From Acanthornis magna (lineage: Eukaryota; Chordata; Aves; Passeriformes; Acanthizidae): DNA of 64,000 nt. Positions 1 to 13,148 of the stretch are shown piece by piece. Below the pieces are notes generated by a model, which saw nothing but the letters and a program-made list of their open reading frames with translations, had not been told where the DNA came from and ran no database searches. Position 1 is the stretch's first letter, and each line of letters begins with the position of its first letter. The stretch is taken from the NCBI GenBank assembly GCA_036785705.1, contig JAWUZG010000029.1, positions 18,518,501 through 18,582,500 of the forward strand, in the 5' to 3' direction. The position numbers were made by a program, and so were the translations under genes.

Positions 1-32
1 TAAAAGCACCATTGGAACAAAATGCTAGAGTA

Positions 33-38
33 GTCATT
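33..38. repeat. Target-site duplication (gtcatt), left flank of ERVK-like provirus
   Basis: The six bases gtcatt immediately precede the TG of the left LTR and recur directly after the CA of the right LTR. Confidence 0.85.
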
Positions 39-390
39 TGCCGCGACGGCGAGGGACGCAAGACATAACTAATCAATGTGATTAATAAAGCAAGCGTCGA
101 GTTTATTCACGTTGTTTACTGCTTAAATGCTGTTACAGTTAATTATGCCTACTAGTCATAAGGTCATTGGTCAGTTACAAAGGGTTACATTTACATATCC
201 CTCCCATACGGCTCCTGTTTTCACGGATTCTCTTCATTCTTTCAACTACAAGTCAGTTCCTCGGTTCTTTCCACAGTGCTCAAGGACACTGTGTCCTGTC
301 AGCATATCTTGCAGTTCTTGTGGCCTAAAAGCCTCCTAAGTTAGACTTTACTTTGCTCGCACAAGGCCTCTAATGATCCATCCTGCAACA
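39..390 (-). repeat. 3' LTR of ERVK-like provirus
   Basis: A 352-bp LTR with TG...CA ends. On the minus strand it carries AATAAA (plus-strand TTTATT at 102-107), followed by a short R/U5-like segment, which fits the minus orientation. Confidence 0.85.
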
Positions 391-403
391 ATTCCCCCTT
401 TTT
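391..403 (-). other. Polypurine tract of ERVK-like provirus
   Basis: The plus strand reads attcccccttttt right next to the LTR. On the minus strand this is AAAAAGGGGGAAT just upstream of the 3' LTR, where plus-strand DNA synthesis would be primed. Confidence 0.75.
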
Positions 404-2869
404 GTGCGAGCAAGGCCTGATTGATGTACTTTTCTATCATTGTGTGAATTAGCATAGAGGAGCATTGAACAACATTCTGAAAGTTATTATTATCAAAAGC
501 AACAACAACACGCTCTTGCACAAATTTTTGAGCTACTCAGTGATTCTTCAGCTTTTAGTAAACTTTCTATCTTAACTTGTTACTATGCGGTTACTTAAAA
601 TAATTTTGCTAGTAAGCACTACTTTAGTTAATTGAAACTGTGAAAACAATATACACTGTTGTTCTGAAGTCTCTGTCAAGCTCAAATCTTGATTAAAGAG
701 TCTACGGTGTCTTCTGAACTCTGGTTCTTGATTTTGATCAGGCGAGCAGGTAATTGCTTTGAACCTGTTGGTGATAGAACACATGCATACTCTCTTCTCT
801 AGGTTAACAGGTTACTTGAGCTTTGTTATTGCATGCTATTACACACTCAATTGTGAGTTTTGCGTTATGAGCAAAGGCGATCAAGGCAACAGGTGCAACT
901 GCTAATATACATAAGAGAAAGAGAACAGTACTTCAAAAGTATACAGATTATTAACCATTTAACTATCAGCTACTACTCAGAGTCTACAATCACTGGAAAG
1001 TCTCATTTTACAGGCAAGACCCGAAGACTTTTCCCGGGCAAGGCCTTCAAGTTTACCTGAAAGGGGTTCCAGTTCTTATCAAGTCGAATTGGTGAGCTAA
1101 AATGACGTAATTGCATTTTTAGAGCAGAAACATCTGGGATTAAAGATTCAGTACCCGATCAGCTTAGGGCCAGGGCTTGGCCAGAGCCCAGGCCTTACTG
1201 TGAGGGCCTCCCTAAATCATCTTACAAACAAGCCTCTATTAATATCAATTCTTTAAAACAACACACTTCTTACAGATAACTACATGGGGTTATGTGAAAA
1301 TTTCTAAAGCAGCCGGCGTTGTCATTTAGTTTTAACTAAGTAATCAATGGTACCATAAACAAACTACAAATAACGGTGAACAAAGGAATACATATGTGTA
1401 GCATTGAATAATATCTTTTGGATAATGTTCTCTATAAAAGCTTAGTAAATTTATATTATTACATTAACAACACATCTAGAATTGTTAATACAGTAACGGT
1501 AACTGTTCTGAAAAGTGAGATTATGTTTTCTACACATCTATGCATATATGACAGTAAGGCAAAATGAAAACAAGAAAGAGAAGCACTAAGCATCTTACAA
1601 TTAATAATATTCATGATTTCAAATTGATATTCATTTTTTTATGTTACCTATAGAAGATAAAGCTGCAAAGGTTGTTATGAATAGTCACCTTGATTGACTA
1701 ATGTATAACATTTAAAACTATAGGATTTGTGATGAAATTAAGGATTTGACAAATTACATCTTCACTTACTTGTCTTATTAATTTCTTCATCATGAACATT
1801 TCAGTTGACTTTATCTTATCTCTATAGCAAAAGATAAGAGAAGTAAAGAACTTTAAAGTAAAAAAGTAAAGAACTCTTTTGCCTTTCTCCCCCCCTTTTT
1901 TTTCTTTTGTAACGTGCACTTGCTCTCTTTTTTCTTTCTTTTAGAGGTTACTAAAATTTAGCTTCTTAATAGAACTTAAAATCAACTGACTTTACATAAA
2001 TATTGATCAACTCAACATTGACAGGTCTGACTTATAAACTTAGAATATATAAAGGATTCAAACAACATTGTTAGTACATTTGGTGCAGCACTTTCACACT
2101 TGCATGCACAAAGATAATGTTTAAAGTATACAGAAATGATAGCATCGTACATCTTGGAAAATTGCATCTAAAACTTGCTTAATTTGCAGATGGTAAGACA
2201 GCTTTTTGTAAATATAATTACAATAGATTTGAGATGTAAAGACTAGCTGGAAATGTTGTCACGTGTCTTTATGGCAAAACAGTCACATTTAAATTGTCTT
2301 ATTAAAGCTGTATAGGCAAACAGGTAAAGCTGGCACTACACTGTCTGTTTTTACAGTAGAAAACTATGAGCTAATTATAGTTGATTCTGAAAAGTTTCTG
2401 CAGATAAAAAATATGGAGCTAGGCATAGCATGGGCCTCACACAGTTAATCGCTGCTGGTTTGTGTCAGGCAACTCAAGGAACGCCAAGGCTAAACAGTGG
2501 AGGGGTGCCAAGTTAGCTTCACAAACTCTGAGGCTTTGAGGGTAGGTAGAAAAACAAGATAATTTTTTCCTGTGGGAAAAAACAAATTTACTCTATGGTT
2601 TTAGCGTTAATGCCTCAGTTTTATCAGAGTTGGGTGACATTATAACTTCAATTTGCAGATCACAATAAAGCTGAGGTAATATAGATGTAACTAAGCAGAA
2701 CATAAAATTATTTGTTCAAATTAAATGCTTTAGGTATACTTTTTAAACTTTCTCATTTAACTAAGATGTTATCATTATTGCTGCCTGGTTTTGAAAAGGT
2801 GGAAACAAATTTAAAATACAACTTAGTTACATTAATTAAAAAGGTACTTTGAAGATACATTTGTAGCAC
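404..2869. other. AT-rich interior of ERVK-like provirus without recognisable genes
   Basis: About 2.5 kb with no reading frame over about 75 codons and no gag, pro, pol or env motif on either strand. It occupies the place where pol and env would lie. It may be a decayed non-coding interior shared by a non-autonomous family, or captured host DNA. Confidence 0.6.
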
Positions 2870-3077
2870 TTGCCCTCTCTGTGCTGTTGGGGCAGCGGGG
2901 GGGAGGGTTTACCAGGCGGTGGAAAACAAAGGATGGGGGGGGTGGAAAGCAATTGCTGTTTTTTCCGTGCGGCTTTCTTGCTTCCTTTGAAGACATCCCG
3001 CGATCGGTTGCAGCTGAGTCAGCTCTCCAGCCGAGGGTTGAGCACCAGGACCCGGGGGGAGAGATGTTAAAGCAGTT

Positions 3078-3730
3078 TCAGAGTTTCATAAGGAATAATA
3101 AAAGTCTTGCACTCATTATACTCATTTTTTCACACAAGCTTTCTCTGTCCTTTCTGAAATCAGCTCGGTTCTTGCTCTCACGTTCTACAACATTCTGTGA
3201 CCTTTTAATAAGAGGGGAGGCTGAAGGCCGAACCTCTTCTTGCTCCGGCTGTGGCAGCGGAGGAGCGGAGGGCCACTTCCCCCCCTCCTCTGTCCATGGC
3301 GGCAGCGGGGGAGGAAAACCTTGCACTCTGAGAACTGGGAGCAACCCACTGGTCGGGGGGGGGTCGCTGTACAGCCTCTCTCTAGCGTAAGCCTTCCAGG
3401 AATGTCCTCCCCCCCCTGCACCAGCTAACTTTTCTGTCGCCACTGCCGTGATCTTCTTTTTAGCTTTATACTGCTTTAAAGTATTTATCACCTCTCTCCA
3501 TTACTTACTAAGCTTCCTTGCAGTTTTGTCATCATTTATCATCACATTAAACAACTCATCTCCAAATTTGAGCCACTCGCTTTCCTCAAAAACTGTATTA
3601 GGATCTACAAAAAATTCCTTAGCTCTCCCTACAGCCACTAGACCTGCTAGTTGCTTCAGAGTCTTAGACTCAACTCCCTGCTTTTATAAAAAGCACTGTA
3701 ATAAGTCAAGGGCTACCTTGGTTCATTTTC
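3078..3730 (-). pseudogene. gag N-terminal remnant of ERVK-like provirus
   Basis: On the minus strand, beginning about 290 bases from the primer-binding site, the frame reads a matrix-like segment with the string EFFVDPNTVFEESEWLKFGD. An in-frame TAA follows near 3505. The same frame then resumes with WREVINTLKQYKAKKK and a glycine/proline-rich stretch, ending at 3078. There are further stops upstream near the expected start. It resembles the N-terminal (matrix) part of class II Gag proteins; capsid and nucleocapsid are absent. It cannot encode a functional Gag. Assignment to matrix rests on position and general character, not on a database match. Confidence 0.6.
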
Positions 3731-4002
3731 TCCAGCCAGCCAGCTTTTTCTGATTCCCGGGATCGTCCGTATTAGGATCGTCCTCTCGCTCTGGGTCTCC
3801 AGATCGCGTCCTTCCTCACACAGCATAGTCAGGGTAGCCCCAGCGGCGGACCCCTTTTGGATCAGTCCAAGACCCGGATCAGGCTCACTGCCTCAGCAGT
3901 ACTGATCCGCGCTCATCGGCCGCTGCTGCTGATGCCGCTCTCTCTCGTCGCTCTCGGCTTTTGAGTCCGAATATCAAGGTCGCTGTCTGAATTGTCAGGG
4001 TC

Positions 4003-4020
4003 CCTGTTGTTTGTGCGCCA
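4003..4020 (-). other. Primer-binding site, lysine-tRNA-like
   Basis: On the minus strand, TGGCGCACAAACAACAGG begins 2 nt inside the 5' LTR. The TGGCGC start and the later CAGGGAC resemble a lysine-tRNA primer site disrupted by a few bases; the tRNA assignment is tentative. Confidence 0.5.
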
Positions 4021-4022
4021 TT

Positions 4023-4374
4023 TGCCGTGACGGCGAGGGACACAAGACATAACTAATCAATGTGATTAATAAAGCAAGCGTCGAGTTTATTCACGTTGTT
4101 TACTGCTTAAATGCTGTTACAGTTAATTATGCCTACTAGTCATAAGGTCATTGGTCAGTTACAAAGGGTTACATTTACATATCCCTCCCATACGGCTCCT
4201 GTTATCACTGATTCTCTTCATTCTTTCAACAACAAGTCAGTTCCTTGGTTCTTTCCACAGTGCTCAAGGACACTGTGTCCTGTCAGCATATCTTGCAGTT
4301 CTTGTGGCCTAAAAGCCTCCTAAGTTAGACTTTACTTTGCTCGCACAAGGCCTCTAACGATCCATCCTGCAACA
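4023..4374 (-). repeat. 5' LTR of ERVK-like provirus
   Basis: Partner of the 39-390 LTR with the same length and about 7 substitutions. AATAAA on the minus strand lies at 4086-4091. It is followed by the second gtcatt duplication at 4375-4380. Confidence 0.85.
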
Positions 4375-4380
4375 GTCATT
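4375..4380. repeat. Target-site duplication (gtcatt), right flank of ERVK-like provirus
   Basis: Exact copy of the six bases at 33-38. Confidence 0.85.
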
Positions 4381-4749
4381 AGCAAAAATAATAAGAAAAA
4401 GAAATTGAATTGGTTCTACTTGACTTTGTTCAGTTCATAAAAGCAAATATATGGAATAGTTGCCAATGAAAATAGGAGACTGAAATTGAGAACCATCCAA
4501 TTCCATGTTCCTGTGTTTCAGCATTTCCAAAATGTGTACATTATTTTGAAGGATTGAGGCTTGCCCTTTTTTGTATGATTTGTCCACTGTCAAAATAATT
4601 TTCAGTCTTATACACGTCTGTCTGTCAATCTCTCTATCTACCTCCCTCAGATTTCACATTCATTAGTGATTTGACACGGTACACTTCAACCTGGTGAGAG
4701 GGACCAATCTGATTTTTATTTATGCCTCAACGTATGTTATACATGAGGT

Positions 4750-5601
4750 GAAAAATTACTCTAGGGGCTGTACACATCCTGGGAACCCTGTCCCTGGGGA
4801 TGCTTTGCCTGACAGCCGATCAGGGCAGAAAAACCTTCCATAATTGGGCTGCAAGCGACCCTCCCTTGCCAGTGGGGCAGATCCCTGGATGCCTGGAAAA
4901 AAATGTCCGGGAAGTTGGACTATGGGAGGAACCCTAGAATACAAAAGCAGTTAACTGCGACACAGCAAGGGCCATTTTTCTTTGGTTTTCTTGGAGGGAG
5001 TGGGGAGCACGCCCAGAAGGTCAGTTTGGCCCTCCTCTCCCCCCTCAACTTTTTCTTCCTGCCGTACTGCTCTTCTCTGCCTGTCTTCCCTGTCCGCACC
5101 TGTCCTGCCCTGCTTCACCACTTCCCCGAGGCAGCTCGACACCATGGCAACCTCGTGCTCCGCTGTTTGCCCAACGGAGCACAAGCAGCCACCTGCAGCC
5201 ACTGTCCCCTGACCCTGTCAGCCACAGCTGCTCCACGAGTGTGCCCGTAGCCACAGCAACCTGTTCTTCGACAACGGGAGAGACACACAGCTAGCTGCTG
5301 TTTGGAAATAGCGCCCAGCCTGCCACAGCGGCCATGCAGACAGCTCCCAGCACACACGCTCCATCTGCCCAGCTGACCCTGCTGGGGTGCCTGGGGTACA
5401 GCGGTAACAATCTGTCCCGTATTCTGTTTCTTTCTCTGTCTCTCTCTTCCCCTCTGTGCTCCTTTTTCTATCCCACTTCGGTAGGAACACTGACCCTTCT
5501 TTATCAATAAACAGTTCCCAGATGTAATATTGCCGTGTTTGCTCTTTATTTTTGTCCGAGAAATCTATTAAAAAAAATCCTTCCCGACTCCCCCTTTTAC
5601 A
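4750..5601 (+). repeat. Probable solo LTR or LTR fragment
   Basis: A GC-rich block set in AT-rich surroundings. It has a long pyrimidine-rich stretch, AATAAA near 5508, a T-rich downstream element and an ending in CA at 5600-5601, which is the layout of an LTR read on the plus strand. The left boundary is not clear and no target duplication was found. Overlapping small reading frames on both strands look incidental. Confidence 0.4.
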
Positions 5602-8600
5602 GTGGGATGGAACACCTGGCTAACAAATTAGATGAAAAGAAGCCTGAGGAGAGGACTGTTCGAAAACATACAAGTTTAAAAAAAATTTATGCAACTTGAT
5701 AGTCAAGGGTTTTGTTTGCCTTTGCCCCAGGAAAAAGAATTGTAAGTTTCTTCCCAGGGCATTGTTCCACCATGTGGGGTCTGATGAGCTTAGCATCTCA
5801 ACAGACTGGGAGTAGCACAGAAGACAAGAGGTAACAGCTCTCAATGGTCATCAACAGTCCATCACTCCAAACAACACCCCTGGCTAGTCGGAGACACCTA
5901 GTCTGGAAAAAGAGAAATAAGAAAGAAGACCTAATTAACATCGAAGGTGAAGAAATCCAGATCTAATGGAAACCCAAATACTAAGAACTATGCAACTTTG
6001 GACCAATGAACACTGACCCAATCAATTTCTATGTATTTTAACTATATAAAATATCAGAAAAATCTAGTAAAAGCCATGTGTCATGGAATGATTCTCTGCA
6101 CACTTGCGCTATGTGCAGATTAGATGATTTCTGTGGTACATCCTGGCCAGAACAACATCCTGGCCAGAAAATAAAGTAATGCATTGACTCTCTAAAAATG
6201 TTGTTGGAGGTTTTTTTTAATTCCTGCAGTTTCAGTGACAGGACCACAGTTGCTGACCTAACCTCCCATAGACCTCAGAATGTTGATGTAATTGGGAAAA
6301 CTGATAAGTTTTCAGGACAAATCTTTTTTGGGGCTGAAACAACCGTGACATATTTCAAATTGCAGGTCAGAAAAAATTACTTAACTTTAAGTTAGTTTTA
6401 TTCAGACAAACTGAGAGTGTAATACCAATTATGAAGCAGAGGAAAAACATTTTAAAAAAGCTAGGGGGGAAAGATGGTAGTGTCTATAGAATGGGAATGA
6501 GTGGGACAAGCACAGCTGAGCAGGCAATGCAATATGAGACAAGGTGTGACATGTGCCACCTGGCCAAGGTGAAACATGGGTCTCCCCTTTGAAGAAGTCT
6601 TGTCAGGGATACAGTCTTGAGCTAAGAAACATGGCAACATGCTACCTTGATTCTGGCTTTTGGCAATCTCACCAAAAAAACCTTCTGTTTTCATAGACTG
6701 TTAGATTTGTTTTTTAATCCCTCACCCTGAAAATTAAAATGGAGAAAAGGACTTTACCACAATTATATCATCTTCTATATATAGATTTCATTAATTTAAT
6801 ACTGACCTCTTACTAGGTAATCACTTTATTGTCAGTTTCTTATTCTGTGCCATTCATCTAAAATCAACACAGTAAAATAATAATTTTAGTAATTAGTCTG
6901 ATCATTTAAGTTAGATAAAGGTAAGGGGGCAGACCATGCCCCATTCTCAAGTGGCCCATCTCCATTGAGAGACTGATGTAGGACAGAATACATTCTCTCT
7001 GTGAAGTGGTCTCTGCTGGATAAAGTGATCACTTCCTTTTATCTCTTTGAATACAGCACAGAGCAGCATCATTAAGATTGAATTATACAGCTCTCAGATT
7101 GCAAACCCAGAGGAATACTACTTAAATGACAGAAATTACTGTACAATACCACCTACATAGGTTAGTGCAAAGCATGTCTCATGATGTGTGTCCTTCAGCT
7201 TCAAGGGAGCCTATTTGAATCCCTTTTCACTTGTGTTGGTATAAATCTAGAATAATTTTATGCAAGTCAATACATCATATCTGAATGCATGTCTGCATCA
7301 GGGAGATCTCTGCTCAGGGTTACTACTTCATTAATTTCTGATTCTTTACAGCTGTTGAACTGCTGGTTAACTTACTAAAACATTATGTATCTAGAAGTTC
7401 AAGCATTAAAATGGCACTAACTACAACAAAAGCAAAGAAGAAATTAGAAATATGTGAATTAATCCCTTCCAACAGTCTCAGATTATAGCATGACCAAGAC
7501 ATGCTAAACTAATTTTCATTACTCTTTTATTAAGATTTATTTCTCCACCATCATTCTTTACTGCTGTCAAAACCACTTGCAAATAAAATCTCCACTTGCA
7601 GCCATTTGAAATGTTGAAATTTTGGATGTGCCATAGTAAGTAGTGATATGAATTTAAACCCATTTGTACATTTGAATCTGCACAAAATAGCTGCCTTCAT
7701 TGTATTTTAATTCTGGTAGTAAGCAAACCAGGGCCAGAGGACACTAAATCTACTTTGCATCCTTAGTGACTCCCATGGCACTGTCCTTAGGCCTTCAGGA
7801 TCTCAGTTATCCAGTGTGTTATGGGCACTCAAAATTTTAATCAAAATAAAAAAAATTTTAAAAAAATTTTAATCCTTACACAGGATTACTCAGGTCATTA
7901 TGCACCCCACTAGACCCAAAAGGTATGGGGAAAAGTCTCCTATCTTTTTCAAGGGGTATTTCACTCCTAAATGGAAAAGATTCAGCAGAGAAACTTTCAT
8001 TATGTCCAATCCAAAGACCAGGCCAATGGCCAGCATAGAGAGCCAAGACATCAGACCAGCTCCAGTCCTACACATGAGCCAGGCTGAGCATCATGCTAAC
8101 AAATGAGCTGGTTTTTTCCATTGTAAAAGAACATCTCACTTTTCTTGAATTTTCATGTACTTTCTTCCTTTCATGGTGAAACTGGAAGAAACAAATCTGC
8201 TAAAGGATGTGGGTTTGATTTCTAAAACAAAGCCACTTTGTCATAGAAGTCCAAAAATGTTCTTAAAAGCTATTTGGGGTAACGTAATTTAGCACACAAA
8301 ATCCTGCTATGTACAAACTGCTGTTCTCTGCTCATCAGGAAGACAAGAAGTGAGCCTTACAGAGGGCACTGTTAGCTCATCAGTCCTCTGTCCCCAGAAG
8401 GGGATGTACACCACCTGCCTATACACACACACACACATACATACTAACATGATAACAAAGAGATTTTAGTACAATCCAAAAGTTTCTGGTTATTATTTTA
8501 GCTGCTGCAGCACTAATGCTTCCACTAATCTCCAAAAGCAAGCTGGGAATTACATTCTTGTTGGCAGCAGCATTCTCCAACCACTTTTGCCCAGTAATGA

Positions 8601-10800
8601 CTGAGAACATTTATTTTTACTTTGAAGGGCGCTACCTATATGTCAGAACCTACATCTACTTGAAACTTTCCTAATACCTCAGGCTTTGTGGTACATAAAG
8701 CTGTGATCTTCCACCTGTACAAATGTACTCTGAGTCACAGGCTAGGTCCTAACTCTGCTCAGCCTGTTCTTAGATATGGAGCCAACAGTCTAATACAGAG
8801 GAAATAGTTTGCTTCAGTATGGCTGGAGAACATTGAAACACTTTGAGCTGTAGAAGTAAAAGCTTACATCCAGCTTCTGCTCCCTATGACACAGTAAGCA
8901 CATGGATGTATAGAGTTGAAAATATGATTTCAAATATATTATTTAGCTACTATATTCCAGGCACTATGGAATATAAATCCTTGCAGGAAAAACACATGAA
9001 TCAGAATAATTCAATTTTCATCCACATTCATAGGTTGAAACAGAACTCAAGTTACACAGGTTGACACTCTTACCATAGGCCAGTATCATGATCACATGCA
9101 GTTTGATTTGATGTAGCTAAAGTAATATTGATGAAATATAATTAATTCCCACTACCTTTATTTCCATGGTTTTAAAATACTGTTGTCAAGCCAGTTGTAC
9201 TCTTTGTCTCCAAATAGCTTGATTTTATAAGTCATAGAATTACAATAAAAGATGTCCATTATCCACACACAGAGAAACACATACATATACTATTAAATTC
9301 AAACATACATGAGAAAATGTTTCATCCTGTTCATGGAAAAGCACTTGAGCTAGACAAGGACAAGAACTGACAAGATTATATTATTAGGAAAATTTTGCAG
9401 TCACTTTTTATTCCAAAAAGTTGTATTTTTTGTAAACCTGACATTTCCAAAACAGTGCAAGTGAATTAGAATACAGGTGAACACAAGCTTCTAAATACAG
9501 GTGACATCAATAAGAGTGAACATGTTCTTCCAACCACAAGTTCATAAAAAGAAACATACAATTTTACAATATATAAGCAGTGATATTGAAAAAGAAATGA
9601 CGATGGTGCAGGCACTCTACTGTGTATACAAACCAAGCTCCAAAAGCAATTTGTCTTCATGCCAGTTTAATCAATGCACATTAAATGAATGAAATTCTAC
9701 TTTCATTTATATCCAAGAAATCCTAGCATGTGAGTAGACTTGGGACAAAGGATAGAAATTATATATCCATGACTCCCTTAATTTTTTAGTGAAAGCAGTA
9801 TTATATATTCCCATGCTACACGGATACTATGCTTTAAACTTGTGCAAGACTCCAAAATGTACCCATAAACAGAAGACATTCAAGAAAGTTGATACTAAAT
9901 GCCATCAAAGAACTATTTTTCATAACTATTGCTTTCAGCAAGCTGGGCTACCTGCACATCACTGACTTGGTATGTGGGGTCATTACCATTCATGTATTAA
10001 GGCAGAGAGAGGACTGTTTTCACTGTTATGTCTGGCATTGCAGAAGTCATTGCCACTTTGAGATTAAAAGATTGCTTAAGTGGTGTACAGGCTTGGAGTT
10101 CACATCAGGCATACCTTTTTTCTCAGATAATCCAAGCAATTTGTGAGATGACTTCAGTTCAGAGGCTGCTCCAGTATTTTCCACACTTTGCTGACTTCCT
10201 CATTATAATTGAGTAAATAAAAGAACAAGTTTATTCAGAAAAAACTAGCAGGTGTTTTTGTTAGCTACAATGCCAAGTACCAGAGCATAATAGTGACATC
10301 CATAGAGCACACTAGTTGTGCTGTTGCTTATTTTAAAATATAAAATTATAACTAATTTTGATTTTAAAAATATTGTAAGGAAGCATTTTTGGCAGATTTA
10401 AAAGTAAATTCTAGTTTAAAAAGTGGAAATAAATTATTTCAACTTTTCAAAGGGAACTTCTCTTTTGGCTGGAAACTTTTAAATTCAGTTCAATTCACAA
10501 GTAGTTTCATTTGTGCCCTAAATTATTTTTTCAGCAATTTTTCCTTTTTAATAATTTTTTGGGGCGCTCAGTTTTAGAGGGGCAGATAGTGAAGATTCTT
10601 ACAGGTAATAAACAAACCCCCTTTTTTTTTTACCAAGTACTTAAAGCAATTGCAATTTATGGCTGTGAATCAATCTCACATCCAATTTCTGTCTGACTTG
10701 GTTTTTTTTAACAGAGAAAACAGACAATTAGGTTTTGTTGGTTAACAAAACTAACTGATGTCAGACATATCATATTGAGAGGAATTCAACATTCTTCAAT
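5602..10800. other. AT-rich sequence with no recognised gene
   Basis: No coding exon, LTR pair or CR1 tail was recognised here apart from a short CA repeat. It lies downstream of the ITGA9 stop codon and is probably intergenic. Confidence 0.5.
8421..8441. repeat. (CA)n microsatellite
   Basis: Alternating acacacacac passing into acatac. Confidence 0.8.
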
Positions 10801-10805
10801 ACTAG

Positions 10806-11011
10806 AGGCAGATACAGATTAGATATTAGAAGGAAACTCTTTACTGTGAAGGTGATGAGAAACTGGAACAGGTTGCTCAGAGTTATGGGTGGCCCATCCC
10901 TGGAAGTGTTCAAGGCCGGTTTGGATGGGGCTCTGAGTAACCTGGCATGTCCATGGGCAGGGATTTGAAACTAGATGAGCTTTAAGGTTCCTTCCAATAC
11001 AAACCATTCTT
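10806..11011 (+). mobile_element. CR1 LINE 3' end (first of two)
   Basis: Contains the characteristic CR1 tail order: a segment like 'aactggaacaggttgctcag', then 'cccatccctggaagtgttca', 'aaggccggtttggatgg', and a 'ctttaaggttccttccaa' terminus. It is 5'-truncated, as most CR1 copies are. Orientation is antisense to ITGA9. Confidence 0.9.
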
Positions 11012-11037
11012 ATCAATCTTTGACTCTCTGATAATAC

Positions 11038-11163
11038 AGCAGTTCAAGGCCAGACTGGACTGGGCTTTGAGGAACCTGGTTTAGCAAAAAGTCTCCCTGC
11101 CCATGGCAGGGGCATTGGAACTAGATCTTTAAGGTCCCTTCCAACCCAAGACACTCTATGATT
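11038..11163 (+). mobile_element. CR1 LINE 3' end (second copy)
   Basis: Starts again at 'ttcaaggccagactggac' and runs through 'ctttaaggtcccttccaa' to 'actctatgattc', the CR1 terminal repeat. It is a second, independently truncated tail placed directly after the first. Confidence 0.85.
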
Positions 11164-13148
11164 CGGTCTCTAGATGATGATACAACAGTGCAGTCAAATG
11201 GCACTTTGGTTTTGCACTCTGATGAAAAATCTGCACTTTACTACATGTGCTTATAACAGGATTTTGCTGTTGATTCTGGCTTAAATGATCATTTGTCACA
11301 CAGAATATGTCAAACCACCAATTATTGTTTTAAGAAAGATAGCTGAATAGACTAATAGGCTTTCTTGTCAGATGTTGAATCAATACGCTTAATTCACTTT
11401 AAAACTTATTTTCTCCCTAATGCATGCAGATAGCTAATAGTTAATAAATATTGATCAGTACTGTACCAATAGCAGACATTTGATGGCGGTGGTAAAAACC
11501 AAACAGGAATATGGATGTGGCCCATTTTTTAGAATTTGAAGCTATCATGAATATGGCAAGGAAGAGCAAGAACATCTGTTCTCAAGCGGATTCCTTGCAT
11601 GTTCTCTGCATTCAAATTTCCAAACTTTCAGCTGTTGTTTTACCACAACACTAAGGAATAAGACATCCTGCAACCTTTCAATCCTGATTTCACTTTCTAC
11701 CACAGAGCTCGGTGCTTCTTTCTTTTACATGGATTTTATACCGACATGCCATTTACTTCTTATTTACACAAAGTGCACAATACAAGTAGAATCTAAAACC
11801 AAGTCTTACACAGTTCCACTATTTCTGTTCAGAAATCCAAGACCGTTTTGAAGAAACATATTTGAATTAATTAGAATTAGATTTCTTCTAATTTAACAAA
11901 TTATTTGTTAAGGAATTAACAGTAGTGAGAGTGACAAGCTCAGATCCAATAACATCTGCACTTTGACTAAACTTACTTCTAAATTCTTAAGTACATTCAG
12001 TACTTGGAACACCCAGACAGGCAATCTCAAGACTCAAAGATCCAAAGATTTTAATCCTTGCATCTACTTACCTCTCTTAAAATTATATAAACAATCTCAT
12101 GACTCAAGTACATAACTCACATGGCAGACATAATGGTTGTAGCAATTCATCACTTGCTTTGACAGCAACAGATCACAATCATTAACAGTAGCTTTGAAAC
12201 TATTCCTCTTAATATGAATATGACTTAATTTTATTTTTTTTTTAATTTAAAGGAATTTGTCATTGCCAGAGTGGTTGGCCCAACTATATCATTCTAGTAT
12301 CTCAACCGTACAGTCCTAGAGGCTGCATGAGAAAACTCCCCAAAGAGAAGATTCTGCGATGCCTTCTTCAATGAGCCAAAGCAAGCTATATCTTGCTACA
12401 TGTCACTGAAGAAGTGTTTCCATTCTCTCCCACCCAGACTAGTAAAAGACAGACTCAAGATACCAAGTATCACAACTGTGAAATACTTTAGGCCATTTAG
12501 CTTATAAATCAAACACCAAATTCAGCTTAAAGAAAGAAACAGTGAAAAGATTTTGGCTTATTTCCATTAAATTATCTATATATGATATTACCAAGCTTCA
12601 TGAATTAAGCATATGAGGATTTCAGCTACTTTTATCTGCAAATCTCTCTTTTCTCTCTTGCACTGATTTTTAAAAGTACAATAGAATTTATATATCCATA
12701 TATGTATTTCCAAAGATTTAGCTAGATATCAGTGCTTGAGTGAACTATATAGCTATTCAATAGAAATTACAAAACATTGATACAAATATAAAGACATACT
12801 CAATATAAAAAGCTTATATTTATAAAAAATACTTTTAGTTAAAAGTCTTCCCCCGAGGGCATACCACATAGTTGGATTCATAAATATTGCTCTGCACTGC
12901 AGCTTGGTTACCGAAGTTCCAAGTTCAACTCAAACGAAGTGTGGATCGCTCCAGTCACCTGACATGGCTGCAGTGATTGCCTCAGGATATTTTCCCTAGC
13001 TTTTTTGGAGTAATAAAGACACGGCATCAATAAGGTCTCCGAAAAATTTGGAGAAGATTCCTTCTTCCACATATGGAAGATATGAGAGCAGGACCTGTAA
13101 GCTAGTGAGTGCGTGTCATGTCATGGGGCTTTTGTTTTCATGGGCAGT
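11164..13148 (-). other. Likely ITGA9 3' untranslated region and flank (limit unknown)
   Basis: AT-rich sequence immediately 3' of the ITGA9 stop codon on the minus strand, with no other recognised feature. Candidate polyadenylation signals (plus-strand TTTATT, for example 12230-12235) occur, but none can be singled out, so the transcript end is not defined. Confidence 0.4.

Larger units (their letters stand above)
39..4374 (-). mobile_element. Non-autonomous ERVK-like (class II) provirus, complete with both LTRs
   Basis: Two 352-bp direct repeats (39-390 and 4023-4374) differ at about 7 positions (2%), begin TG and end CA, and are flanked by perfect 6-bp target duplications (gtcatt). Six-bp duplications are typical of ERVK/alpha-beta-like elements. 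A polypurine tract on the minus strand abuts the left LTR and a primer-binding site abuts the right one, so the element reads right to left. The interior of 3632 bp holds only a broken gag remnant next to the primer site, a short GC-rich stretch, and about 2.5 kb of AT-rich sequence without a retroviral reading frame. No protease, polymerase or envelope motif was found, so any movement needed proteins from another element. It lies about 9 kb beyond the ITGA9 stop codon, in the same orientation as the gene. Confidence 0.85.

Noticed and set aside
4023..4380. Alternative LTR start at the preceding T (TTGCC...)
   Set aside because: Using TG...CA ends gives a perfect 6-bp duplication on both sides, so the shorter boundary is preferred.
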